From the NCBI GenBank assembly GCA_905250075.1, contig CAJNOP010000204.1, positions 62,001 to 126,000 on the forward strand: DNA of 64,000 bases. Direction: 5' to 3'. Origin of the DNA: Rotaria sp. Silwood1 (Eukaryota > Rotifera > Eurotatoria > Philodinida > Philodinidae). A model generated the notes under the pieces. That model was not told where the DNA came from and did not search any database. It was given only the letters and a program-made list of their open reading frames with translations. This document shows, piece by piece, positions 52,150 to 63,624 of the stretch; the stretch's first letter is position 1; every line of letters begins with the position of its first letter. The position numbers and the translations under genes are program-made.

Positions 52150-53540
52150 AACGAGATAACCAGAAAAAAATTGACTGGTTGGGCTCAGCGCTAACGGTTT
52201 TTAGGAAGTTTGCATAAAGAGATGCAATTTTTCGTTTTGATGGAGAAAGAATATAACAATGTATTTATCCCTACAAACAGGCTTTTAAAATGGTGTTTTC
52301 ATTTGATTAGGGAGAACAAAATAAAAGAAATTAGAATATTTACTTTAGTACAATACTAGTGTTTCAGTGTAAGTTGGCGAAGACACACATGAGTTTTTCG
52401 AAATCGGTATTAAAATCATGCTCCACTGCTAAAACATACAAACGATTCAATCTAATATCCGTTATTGTACTGTATGTCGATACTTTAATCAATTTAATTC
52501 TTATGGAACGTTCTTTCACATACAGTAGATGAAATTAGCATAATCGTAGTAGCAACAACAATGAATACTGAGTATTCTTTTAGCAGTAACTTTATCTTGT
52601 TTAATATAATGCGGAATCGTTTGTGTATTTCGTTTTTAGCATTCATAGAGAAACAAATCTTTGGTGAAATGATAATCTATCAATTGTTAATAACACAACA
52701 GACACCTGTTCATCACAAGAAATAAAATATGATTAAGTATGTATTCAATTAAAGATCAACTTAGTCTGAATTCATAATGGAGACGCTTCCGTTGTCAGTT
52801 AATCAGATTAGTCATACTTCGATTAGGTTAAATGCTCACCACCAAAGTAAAAATTTAAAAATATGAGCTGTTGATGGCATTCACAAACCGACATATTCGA
52901 ATTTTAAGATAGCTACAATGTATGTAAGATGAACACCATTTACAATTTCAGCAGAATATCTGTTTCCCTTTTAAATGATGATTGGATAGACTCCGTCGAA
53001 TTTCATAAGAAACTCTGTTTCAAACTTGAAAAACAAAAACAAATTTCACAAAAATCAAAGATTTGGGTGTATTCTTTCCTGTATTTGAAAATAATCGTGT
53101 ATATGAATGGAAAAAGAAAGTTCTCCCGAAGCTATGAATTGTGGGTATCTTACATTCATTATAAATACCTTTAAAACTCGAATACTTCAATCTGCACGTA
53201 CCGTCAATAGCTCATATTTTGAATTGTTTTAGTTTGGCAGTGAGATATGTAATCTGACCAAAATCTATCTAATCTTATTAACAGATAGCACATATGTCTC
53301 CATTGTCAGGAAGAAAATGTGAGTCTCTTATGTTTTTTTAATTTCATCGCTCTAAAAAACAATTTCTTTTTTATAATAGCCGGGGATTGGACTAGTCAAA
53401 TCTAGCTCTATATGAGCTACGCCATTAACCATCATGTGTTTTTTTTTCACTACCATCAAACAAATCATTACGATCATCACCTATGCCATAAATGCATTTA
53501 AGTAAAGACATTCTTTTCAATAAAAAACAAAAAAAGATTA
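52150..53540. other. Gene-free stretch
   Basis: No supportable gene; the 81-residue frame at 52929-53174 has no splice context. Confidence 0.45.
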
Positions 53541-53567
53541 TTTTATTCTTCACACGATTAACAAGTC

Positions 53568-53953
53568 TTGAAACACGGTATTCATCACTTTCACCACAAG
53601 TTACTCTTAAATGATGCTTCTGACCTCGCTGCCGGTTATCGTTCATTACAAACTCAACCAGCATTTTCTGCTTATCTCAATTATATGACATCATCATCAT
53701 CATCCGTTTCATATACCAATCAAATGCTACATGTACACGGATCAGTACCAACGTTAAATAAGTAACAAGAAAGCTTTCAAAAAAAGAAAAAGAGAATTTT
53801 TTCTCAACAAATATTTAGATTATTTGAATTCATAATCATTTTTACTTCAATCAATTATCGATTCAAATCAGCCACAAGCACAAGTTTATTCTCATCATCA
53901 AATGCTAAGATCATCGACAAATGAATCAATTACGAATGGATATTCAATGTAAC
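53568..53953 (+). pseudogene. Orphan C-terminal exons of a Ser/Tyr/Gln-rich protein
   Basis: Frame 53568-53748 reads KHGIHHFHHKLLLNDASDL, AAGYRSLQTQPAFSAYLNY, then a TSSSSSVSY run and TNQMLHVHGS. A possible donor (TCA|GTACCA) at 53749 and acceptor (CAAATCAG) ending at 53872 would splice it in phase 0 to PQAQVYSHHQMLRSSTNES ITNGYSM and a stop at 53953. The composition is like the low-complexity tail of a developmental transcription factor. No upstream exon with a DNA-binding domain is visible within several kb, and a stop precedes it. Probably a stranded or decayed gene end; a real last exon of a gene with a distant start is possible. Confidence 0.35.
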
Positions 53954-54180
53954 CTTAGTCGTAATTATGATATATCCCTGTAAAATTAAGCTTTGATTGT
54001 TTTCTGCTTGATGTTGTATATTTCTTTCTTTTGTTTTGTTTTTAATTTACTTTTTTTGATATTCATTAAATATTTGAACATATATATTGAACAGAATTAT
54101 TTCAGGTTTTTGTTTATTTATACAATTCATATAGTTATAAAAAGGGAATGACTACTTATTAATTAGAAGAAACAATATCT

Positions 54181-54279
54181 ATGGATGATCGTGATTCAAA
54201 TCAACATGAAATTAGACAACGATTATTGATTGGATCACAAGTTTCTTCATGAGACTTGCTCAGTGTGAAAATGGTAAGC
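54181..54279 (+). pseudogene. Broken first-exon-like fragment
   Basis: ATG at 54181 gives MDDRDSNQHEIRQRLLIGSQ VSS, then TGA, then DLLSVKM directly followed by a good donor (ATG|GTAAGC). It looks like an ordinary first coding exon with one inactivating stop. No matching next exon found. Confidence 0.3.
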
Positions 54280-54289
54280 TTTTTTTTTA

Positions 54290-55400
54290 TTATCCTTTAT
54301 GATCAAATACTAATACTGAAAATGCTAATATTTTTACAGTAAATTATTGCCCTTTGATCTCAAATTCGAGTTATGTTGAAAAACTAACTTTACAAAAGAG
54401 CATCACATTTCACTTTATAAATTTTAGTTTACAGAAAACTCTGACTTGAAGCAGCATTTCGAACAACTAAGTAATACAATTTTTAGATAATTTCTGAAGC
54501 TAAAAAATCTACGTTCAAAATTTTGTCTTTGAGAATGGCTCAATTTTTCAAAAAATATCGATTTCCTTTTTTGCTAATGCAATAATATATAAACGATGCA
54601 ATGCTTTTATAACCGAATGAGACATCTAAACCATACAAATTCTCTTTTCGAATCTCTTGATTGTGGTAAGACAAACATTCTTGTCTTGAAACGTGGCAGG
54701 ATGTTCAGAACATCGGATTTTGGAGTCAAATGTCGCTGAAAATTTTACTATTGATGCATCTCGTACTATGAAATTTTTTGATTTTTTTCTCATATGGTTA
54801 GAGAGATATTCGCTAATTAGCGTTTAATTAAAAGAACTTTTATGAAGAACAACTCTTGTAAAGAATCAAACTCAAATGAAACTAGAGTATGGATTCACCG
54901 ACATTTCCGCACAAAATGAAGTTTTTTGTTCATGTGTTAACCTGATACAACTACTAAAATTTCAGTAACTGTTCTGTTGGTGTGAGTGCAAGGTTCCGAT
55001 GTGATGTTTAACTAGAATGAAAGAAATGAGAACTCTACTGTCCGCAAACACATCCCAACACGTCAAACCACTTTAGAACCAACAACTGAATTTTAGATTC
55101 ACATCAGAACCTCTAACCACACCCGTTTCAAATCTTTTGTCAAAATATATGTAATGTATGCAGCTTCTGATGCTCCAGCCAATGGTATAGTTTAAATGAG
55201 ATGAAAACTTATTTTTTTCGAACTACATGAAAAATTTGAGACTTAATTTTTCTACCATTTAATTTCTCAAAGTGTAGAAAAGTTAAATTAGTTTTCGTAA
55301 ATCAATTTTTCTAGTAGACAGCTGAATATCTACTCTTTTGAATGGATACTGAAAAGTATTGAGTTGGCAAAATTAGACTTAATTCACTATTTTTACATGT
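54290..55400. other. Gene-free stretch
   Basis: Nothing recognisable between the broken exon and the small inverted-repeat element. Confidence 0.45.
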
Positions 55401-55402
55401 AC

Positions 55403-55630
55403 GCAAGGGAGTCTTATAATTATAGAACAGTTGACATTATAAGTTTTTTTGAATTTATTCATTAATACTAAGTGATCAAATTCAAATCAATATGGCACGT
55501 GATAGACTGCTTCTATGTGTATGGATTTGATATTAGATCGGAATTGAAATATTTTTGAGTTGAAGAAATCTTAATAGTTCTCAAAATTCTAGGGAAAGCG
55601 AGTATCTTATAATTTTGAGACTCCCTGTAT
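55403..55630. mobile_element. Small inverted-repeat element (MITE-like), about 230 bp
   Basis: GCAAGGGAGTCTTATAATTA at 55403-55422 and the complementary TAATTTTGAGACTCCCTGTA at 55610-55629 form terminal inverted repeats of about 20 bp (shared core AGGGAGTCT). The inner 190 bp has no coding frame. Size and TA-rich tips fit a Tc1/mariner-type MITE. Confidence 0.5.
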
Positions 55631-55657
55631 ATCGATGAAGCTGGTATTCAATTATAT

Positions 55658-55663
55658 TTTATT
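55658..55663 (-). promoter_or_regulatory. Poly(A) signal of the secreted-protein gene
   Basis: AATAAA on the minus strand about 70 nt past the stop codon at 55731. Confidence 0.45.
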
Positions 55664-55730
55664 TCGATAAAGAAAATAGAAAGTTATGAAATGGTAGTTC
55701 GGTATCATTGAAATTTACGCAAGTGATGTC

Positions 55731-58700
55731 TTAGTACTGAAATATTAAAGTCATGGTTTGAGACGACGCACTACATGTATATCCATCGATAGCGCCCCAA
55801 TTCCAATTGCCAATACAAGGTCGAATTGTATAACCAGTGTTGCAGGCGCATATTGAACCTGTTGAAGTAACTTCATAGCCACTACCGCATACTCCTACTG
55901 CCCATGAATACAGGTCCAATGAAACAGGACCGTATGTAGTATTTGTTCGAAGAGCCTGAGCGATGGCTGCCACAACAGTAGCATTTGTAAGTGTTATGCC
56001 CACTGCATTATTTGTGCCTTTCATTGTCATCGATGTATAAGGTTGTGCGATCAATTGAGCTCGAAACACTTCCCATGCCGTACATTGGTCCGAAGGGGTA
56101 CCACTCACAGTGAAATTTTGAGAATATGTAATTGTATTTACTGAAATGAAATCGAGCGCAACATATATATAACATGTGGGGGATCAGTAGTTGAGCATGA
56201 GAATGTTCAGCACATGAAAATTAAACTGAAAAAATGATCAGGACGAAGACTGTTGAAGATAGAAACGGTTCGCTACTAGAAACAAAAAGCGTAAACTGAG
56301 GCTATTAAATAAGCAAAATTCATATATGTACACCTAATCAAGGACCAATATTGACTTCTAAAAGATGTTAGTGAAATATGTTTACTAGTGAGACTGGGAC
56401 TATGTTTTTTCTATAAAATATGTACCCGTCTACGTAGAGTATTATACTGAATCTGAGTTTGATTGAAAACATAGTTGGTGGGGCTCTATTGATCCGATAA
56501 TATCATATTACCTCGCTGTCTGAGCCAAAAAATAGTATATGCCAAAATTCAAATTAATAAATATCTGGCGCAAACTTTTTATCACAGATAGAAAGGCATC
56601 AAACTCTATTAGGGATAAAATTTTCAGCCTCTAAAATCATTGCTCAAAGCCATTGTTCATGACCCAACTACGGATGCATAGGCTGTAAAGCTATAGTTTT
56701 CCACATCAACCGGATACAAAAATTCTCAGCTTTTCCTTTGAATGGTACACTAAAGTGATGCAACTTACTAAGTACGTATGAAATTAAAACGTCTACGAAC
56801 GACGGAGAACGAGTCACTTTAAAAAGTTAGTCCTGACAGAACATTTACACTACTAGAAGGTTGATGATTCAGTCTGTTGAGCTATGAAGATGAAACTTCA
56901 AGTAAAGAATGAAGGCGATGTTCTCCGTAATACATCCGAAAATCAGCAAAACCCATGATCACTAATTATCAAGTGATGGTTGCCAGTGTCGGATTTTCTT
57001 AAAATTCACTTTTAAAAACTTCAAAGTAAGAAAAGTTTTTGCGCAGGCTGATGAGAATATGTCAGTTTACAAGTTAAACTTTTGATAAATGCTGTTAAGT
57101 TAATGTAGCAGCTGAAGCTTAAAAATCCAATATTTTGTGAGTTTAGGCATGTTTGTTGAAATATGGATTTTAAAGCTCAAGTTCTGAACTACAAAAGTTG
57201 CAATAATTTGGATCAAGAGTTCATCGACTGATTTTCATATGCGGATGACTGACATTGAAGCCTATTTATTGCCGATGTGATAGAATTAATGGAGGCTATG
57301 CAAAAATGAAAATCAGATAGCATTGCTTTTATCTTACTACGTTGTGCTGACACTGTTGTTGTTATTCTTGGTATTGTGGTTGTCGTTGTTGTTGTTGTTC
57401 TTGATGTTGTTGTTGACGCTATAATAATTGTTAAAATTTTGCTTTATGAATTCGAAATTTTTTTTGTCAAATAATTTTATACTTTTAATTTACTGGTCAC
57501 AATTATTTTTATCCTTGTTTAGTTGTTATGTCCTGAACGAAGTGTAAGTCTGATTAAAGAAGAGACTGAATTTTTTATAGTTCAGTTATATATTGACAAA
57601 ACGGCATTATATACGCCTCTATGTATTTTTACCAACTTTTTACAAAGTACACAAATTCTAGCAAGATATTGATTTCCAGCAGTTGGGCATCTAAAATGCT
57701 AGACTATGAGTTCATTTTTAGATGACTTCGCATTAGAGATAAGCAGAGGATACTTCAGTAATGATCTATTCTGCGTAATAGAATTTCTACATTTTGTTAC
57801 TAGCTTCTCTGTTTTCTCAAATAACATGATGAGTGAGTCATATTCATCATTTTATCATGAAATATTCACTTTTTATTCAACTCAGAGAAAAAGAAAATAT
57901 TCCATATACACAAACGCAGGTATAAAAGGCAGCTTAGTAAAAATTATTGAAAATGTTTAATCATTTTATCACTTACTCAACAATCTCGTCGTCATTGGGT
58001 TCGTACTTCCTTTGGGTGGACATCTTTGAGTTTGAGCACGTGCAAGTGGAAAGCACACAGGTCGATTGCATCGAGTATTATTAACACAGACCGTATTGAT
58101 TTCCGAACATGTCAAATTATCACTCTGACACGGTGCTAGATTCGAACAAGAGATAACTGTGTCGGCACACATACCATCACCAGTGACTGTCATCCATAGA
58201 CATTCACAGTCAACATTTGATGAACAAGATTCTGCTCGAGTGGGACACCATGGCGCTGGACAGCATCCACAACTTGAAGAGGTTGTATCTTCAACACCAT
58301 AGCCTGAACAATGATATAGAAACAGTATTTAAAATAAGCATTAATTTGATTTTTCCATTTTAATTCCTCTTAGATTCTTCTCATTCTAGAATCATTTGTG
58401 AGTGGATGTGGATGTAGATGTGGGTGTGGGTGCGTGTAGAAAGAACACAATATGCACACCCTATCCACACCACACATACTCACCTACAACACCTCAATAC
58501 TCTCTCAGATACATACACTCGAACTAACATACTGGAGCTCATCGATAGCAAAATTTTTGAATCCAAACCTGGACTTCTACACTACTTATTGAAGGCTTTT
58601 TGAAACTGAATCCGACTTCAATCCGACTTATGAAACATTTTCGAGTTCTACACAGAGCGCGTCCGATCCGTACTCAAAATATTCTCACTAAAATGTTATA

Positions 58701-59546
58701 ACCCATCTTGACAATCATTCCAAAGATACGAAATGTCTTTTTCGCTTAGTTCGATCTAGCAGCTAGCATGACCGACAGAGTGTGAGTGTGTGTGAATGTG
58801 GGTCTCTTTTTAATTATCGCCCACACCTACATCCTCAAGTGTTTTTATTTTGCCAAGAAAATTGTTATTTTAATTACTTTGCACATTTCAAAGTCAGTTG
58901 TATTCTCATGTTGACTGTGACATATTCAAAGATCCACGGTCAAAGATAGATGATCAAAGATCAAAAGTTAAGGATTGTAGGTGAAAAATTATAGAAAAAA
59001 TACAAGCGTGCAATGAACATGCGAATGTTCTAGTGTTTTTTTTATCTTAATCAATCTATTCCAACTTTGATTGTTACCACGACATATCCTTATTCTTACT
59101 AGTGGTATGTTTAAACTTGCAAAATATCATTCATTTGAAAATTGAAATTGCATAAATGCAACTTTCAAAGTGAATAATAAATCGAATTTGCATGCTCACA
59201 TACAGATGATAGGGCTTCAACATCCACTAGAATATTTTTTTGAACGGCTGACTTATGTGACAAACTTTGCGTTGATAAGCTGATAAATGCTCTTTTTGAC
59301 TTAATTCACATGATCAATTGTTGGTGTATGATGAATTTTCTCAAATTTATATTCAATAAATAAAACCTACTTACTTGATACGATGCAAGTGCAGAAGCTA
59401 ATAATCCCAAAGAAAGATAAAATTATCAAGATACAGAAATACACAGACACTCACATTATAATTGTGGCGAAGAAATATTGATGCATCACGTTGATATTTT
59501 GAAATGAATTTACGTTACTGGAATAGGACTGAAATATGATTTTCAT
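55731..59546 (-). CDS. Secreted cysteine-rich protein with Thr-rich linker
   Basis: Exons on the minus strand: 59546-59455, 59397-59375 (23 nt), 58303-57977, 57418-57338, 56140-55731; in frame throughout, 310 residues, or 290 from a second in-frame ATG at 59486. The second start gives a clean signal peptide (MHQYFFATIIIFCTCIVSSYG), and acceptor-like CAG sites lie between the two ATGs, so 59486 is the likelier start. After it come a Cys-dense module (SSCGCCPAPWCPTRAESC ... CECLWM; CVNNTRCNRPVC), a pure Thr-rich linker (TTTSRTTTTTTTTIPRITTT), then a second globular module with DQCTAWEVF, WAVGVCGSGYEV, CACNTGYTIRPCIGNWNWG and a C-terminal SASSQT. Extracellular or cuticular adhesion is inference. 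Similar W/C/RPCIG modules are, to my memory, common in bdelloid rotifer secreted proteins. Family not named. Confidence 0.8.
56141..57337 (-). other. Long intron 4 of the secreted-protein gene
   Basis: About 1.2 kb between a GTAAGA donor and a TTTCATTTCAG acceptor. No embedded element recognised. Confidence 0.6.
58304..59374 (-). other. Intron 2 of the secreted-protein gene, with G/T-rich patches
   Basis: About 1.07 kb. 58400-58437 (GTGGATGTGGATGTAG ATGTGGGTGTGGGTG) and 58780-58803 are G/T-rich, followed by C/A-rich patches at 58455-58500 and 58820-58838 that could pair with them. Contains two TGTGGG units. No coding sequence. Confidence 0.45.
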
Positions 59547-60699
59547 TCGATTTTTTTACTCTATTAGAGAAGTCAGAGAGAGTCCTTATTTATTTTTTTC
59601 GTTGAATAAATCCTGTCTTCTTGATTTCTTCTTCAAACAAACACCGGGAATCATAAAAGAATCAAGATGGATGATTTTATAAGTGTTTGTATATGTAGTA
59701 GCTTTGTTGACTCTAATGAAAGAAAAGCAGAGAAACAAGCCTCGAGTTGAAATATTGTTTAAAAACAACAAAATCTTGTGACTGGTTCATGCCTAGCAAT
59801 CATCTCCGGATTTGTTTTTTTCGAGAGACTATGACTCATTTGACAGTGAATTCAGATTTCCAGTTCTAGTGAAACGTATCATAAGTATTGGATGAATTTA
59901 CTTTACATTGTTCTTACTCTCTTCTAAAAGAGTACCCTCGAGCATCACTGCAACATGTACTTCATTCATCAAAATTTGTTTTTGAGTCTACAATATTTAC
60001 TCAACAGAATAATCTCTGAAACTATCACAGTTTATTGCCTAGATCCTAATAGTGCTTCGTCGAAAAGGTAGCTCTGATCGGTTTCAGAGTAATGATACAT
60101 TTACATAAAAAATAGTGTTAGAAAAATAAGTCTGCTTGTCCAATATTTTTCTTCCAAATTTCGCAGTATAGTTTCAAAAACGAAACAATATGAGCTATGT
60201 ATCTCTGCTCTCGCTGCCCAATTATGAAAAATATGGGCCCAGTCTATCAGTTCATAACAGTAGGTGTAGCTTTGGACGTGTGTGAGTGCATGCGTCTATG
60301 TGGATCTTTGCACCAATATTTAAACCTACATCCATGCAAACATTCACAACTCGCATCCAAAAGAGTTCTTGATGCAAATGAGTTACCAAATAATTCAAAA
60401 CTTCGATATTTTACAATTAGAAGAGGTTTATTTGAAAAATCTACCAGGGTCAACAAGAGCGTAATCATATTAACATCCGGGCAGGTGTATCCCACTGCAA
60501 CCTCCACCTATGCCCACATCTTTCTGTTAATAGTCACGATAAGATCTATCAGAGTGTCGATATAGCTTTTTGTGTTATGTTTCGAGTCTTCTCTCCAGTA
60601 ATACATACAGCCACATCTCAGCATCCACACTAGCTCCAACACTTCACGTCCAAAATAAGAGTCACACCTAACCTCATACCCAACGTCCCATACCTACAC
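59547..60699. other. Gene-free stretch between secreted gene and second globin
   Basis: Open frames on both strands at 60197-60565 overlap and neither has splice signals, a start context or motifs. G/T- and C/A-rich patches like those at 58.4 kb recur at 60270-60360 and 60490-60700. Confidence 0.45.
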
Positions 60700-60813
60700 T
60701 AACACTCATATCCGAAGCATTTATTTCCCGGTCAATTTTCCACGTGTAGAAATTCATTACAAAAACTAGTTTCGATCAAATGTATCTTGATAAGAAGTAT
60801 AACAGCGCGTGAT

Positions 60814-60819
60814 TTTATT
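60814..60819 (-). promoter_or_regulatory. Poly(A) signal of globin copy 2
   Basis: AATAAA on the minus strand, in the same place relative to the stop codon as in copy 1. Confidence 0.55.
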
Positions 60820-60888
60820 GAATCTTTTCATCGATCCGTATATTGATTTTAAGAGTCAAAAACAAAAAAAAAGAAGATTTGATAGTGG

Positions 60889-61556
60889 CTACATCGTATG
60901 TTCAGTAAGGATTTTAGTTTCTTTCTTGAGATGACCAGCAAGAACTGCTTGTTGTTCGACACCTCGACCCAAATCGACAACAATCTGCTGAAAAAGATAA
61001 GTCCATGCTTGCTTATGACGATCTGTAAAATTTTTGCCAAGTACTGAATTTAATACATGTTCCATAGAAGATTTTGCTGCCTACTCAAAATAAAATCTTT
61101 GAAATTTTTGTTTGTATTTATGAAGAACTTCTACCTGAAAATAAGCAGGTTGTACATCATACATAAAATGAATTTGACCAAGACTTTCGAGAATATGACG
61201 TCGTTTGTCATAGTCATCGATATTGTTAATAATTTCATTAAGAGTGTACATGATTTTTGCAGCATGATAACGTACTTGTGCATTATTTCGAATTTCTTCT
61301 TCCTTTTCAAGATTAGCGGCAAAAATCCAAAGTTTTCTTAGTTGAGGATAATCTTGAAAGATTCTAGAAATAAATAATATCTATTGGATTTATTTAACTA
61401 AAAACATAGTTGACTATACCGAACCATAAAACTAATGCCAACTTCTTCATAACATTTATTACATACATCAGTCCAATTATCTCGAACAAGCAAATGACTT
61501 TGTTCAGCTGTTAATAAACTCGATGCATTTGCTACTCGTGATAAGTTACAGCCCAT
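60889..61556 (-). CDS. Globin with acylation-type N-terminus (globin X-like), copy 2
   Basis: Exons on the minus strand: 61556-61420, 61363-61135, 61080-60889; 185 residues with the same two intron positions as copy 1 and exactly equal exon lengths (137, 229, 192). Both heme His residues (79, 111), the MGCNLS acylation start and the CD1 Trp are kept. Visible amino-acid differences from copy 1 are few: residues 12-13 SS instead of PN, Ala for Ser before YFQ, and in the last exon EQQAV for EKQAA and KIL for KII. No inactivating change, so both copies look functional. The promoter-proximal 100 bp are nearly the same, so expression may overlap. Confidence 0.9.
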
Positions 61557-62399
61557 GTTTATTTAAGTTATATGCAAAAGAGCTCCCGTATTGTGCTCAT
61601 TTATATAGCATCAAATGTGATGAAGTGAAAGCTTGACTTATTCTTAACATACTTTTATTCGAGTTATACGCTATGAGAACACATTGTTAAAAAATCCAGA
61701 AAAGTAGATAATCAACGTGTTCTGTTTCCAAATCTGACAGAGCAAATAATAAGGCTTGATTAGTTAGCTTCATATTGCATAGTTAGGAGGTAGATAGATA
61801 TTGCTTACAAAAGACGTCCCTAAGCTTCTTTTTTTTTGTTCAATAGAGTTAATGACAGTAGAGAGTAATTACTAATCGATCTGCCAGGAAAAAAAAGACA
61901 CTCAAATAGGAAAAGCAGTGTTTTGCGGATGAAAATGACTTGAGTTTCTGTTTTTTTATAATATAGGTTAAAAACTAATGCAATAATGTGATTCGCATTG
62001 TACTATTCTTTTTATCGAGTTACTAGTTCTCTTTCACACCTTTCAATGATGTTATTATATTTTACGAATAGCGCAAATGCTAAAAATAGACACTATGCTA
62101 TAGTATTCTTCCATAGAAAGTCTTCACCGACGCAATTGCATTAACAAGTGTTAATTAAAAATGTTTTTATGACTTTCAGATACACATGCATTTTTTTTGA
62201 CCTATTTCAGCCAGTGTATTCTTTCTAAATGTTACATTCAAACAAAAAGTAAATTCAAAAGTAATTCCGTTTCATCTCATGAATCATTGATTCGAAATGG
62301 CATCCGTCTTTAGTGCCCACAATGGTTGACTCTTGATTGATTAAAATTTTTCCAAGATCTTGCAAAGAAATCAGGCAAACGATAAATATATCGAGTTGG

Positions 62400-63500
62400 T
62401 TTCAAAATGTAATTGCCATATTTTCCAACAACATTGGAACACTTACATTTGTTTTCTATTTGTAAGTATTTTGATTTTCAATTTCGATAATGCTCTTCGA
62501 TTCGCAATGTTGTTTTGCGTCTTTTCTAACACATAAACTAATGTTGAAAAGAATCTGTTAGACACTGACAAGAAAAATTAAGTTTCAAAGAAAAAGAATC
62601 GATGAATCATTCAGATACTTTTTAGAATATTTTAGACAGAGTTTAAGTGTAAAATATGGGTGAAGAGATCGTCGAAACCCATATCCACAACTTGTTCAAG
62701 AGTTATAAATAGTATCATAAAAAAAATTGTAGTTTGTTGTCACATATATGCTCCTTTCTAGAGTACGACTTGACAAACATGCAAAATACATAAAAAAAAT
62801 CTGATGTAGTCGTCGACATGCTTCAGTGTTTCACAAAGCTGAGACTTTACGCTATGCTATCACACATGTATCTCTAAACTAAAAATTTCGTCGATAATTA
62901 TCTATATATGTTGAATGAAAACGAAAGGCGCTTAAACTTCTTATTCAATCTAAGAGCTTATGACTTTGTAATATCAATTTAAACCTTTTTTTTTTATTAC
63001 TACGTAGTTTATTTATTTTATAAAATAAAATAGTCATTTTCAGTTAAATATAGTAATTATGACTCATATGAAGTATATAACCGAACTTCTACTATCGCAA
63101 CTGATTGAAATGAATTATTTGAAGCAATCAACTAATCAAACAAATTGTTTCGATCACATTTTAATTATATTATTCAATTCGCTTGAATACCCGAGAATAG
63201 TTGACAATTTATATTAGTTTTAAGAGACATTACTGTTGTATCCGATATTATTATGTTTTTTCTTAAAATTTGACGAATCTCAGTAAACCTTATAGAAGTA
63301 ATGTCTTTTTAAGAAACCGTTGAAGCTCTGCAATATGTGTTTTTCTTATATTCTATTCTGATATAAAAAATTGAGATTCTTCATCACAATCTCTTTTGTA
63401 TGTTTCAGAACGCTAGTTCACCTAATGAGTTTGCATAAATAATATAACATAAAAATATAACAAGCTGTAAAAGTAAAGAGGATAAATCTTGTCTTATGAA
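62400..63500. other. Gene-free stretch
   Basis: No supportable gene or repeat. Confidence 0.45.
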
Positions 63501-63624
63501 TTGTAATCTTATCTTTCTAATAACAGATGATGAATAATTAGGTATTAATAGATTATGTACGCGTCATATATTAGTAATTGTTCAAATGAACAATATTTAA
63601 GATGTAGAATTTATTATAAATAAT

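Larger units (their letters stand above)
60700..62399. repeat. Right copy of the 1.7-kb direct segmental duplication
   Basis: Direct-orientation counterpart of 50111-51830, including gene, poly(A) site and upstream sequence. It has small indels and lacks a short part present near 51570-51610 in the other copy. Confidence 0.9.

Noticed and set aside
60197-60565. Overlapping frames on both strands (122 and 86 codons)
   Set aside because: Neither has a family motif, signal peptide or splice signals; one start is also in a poor context.
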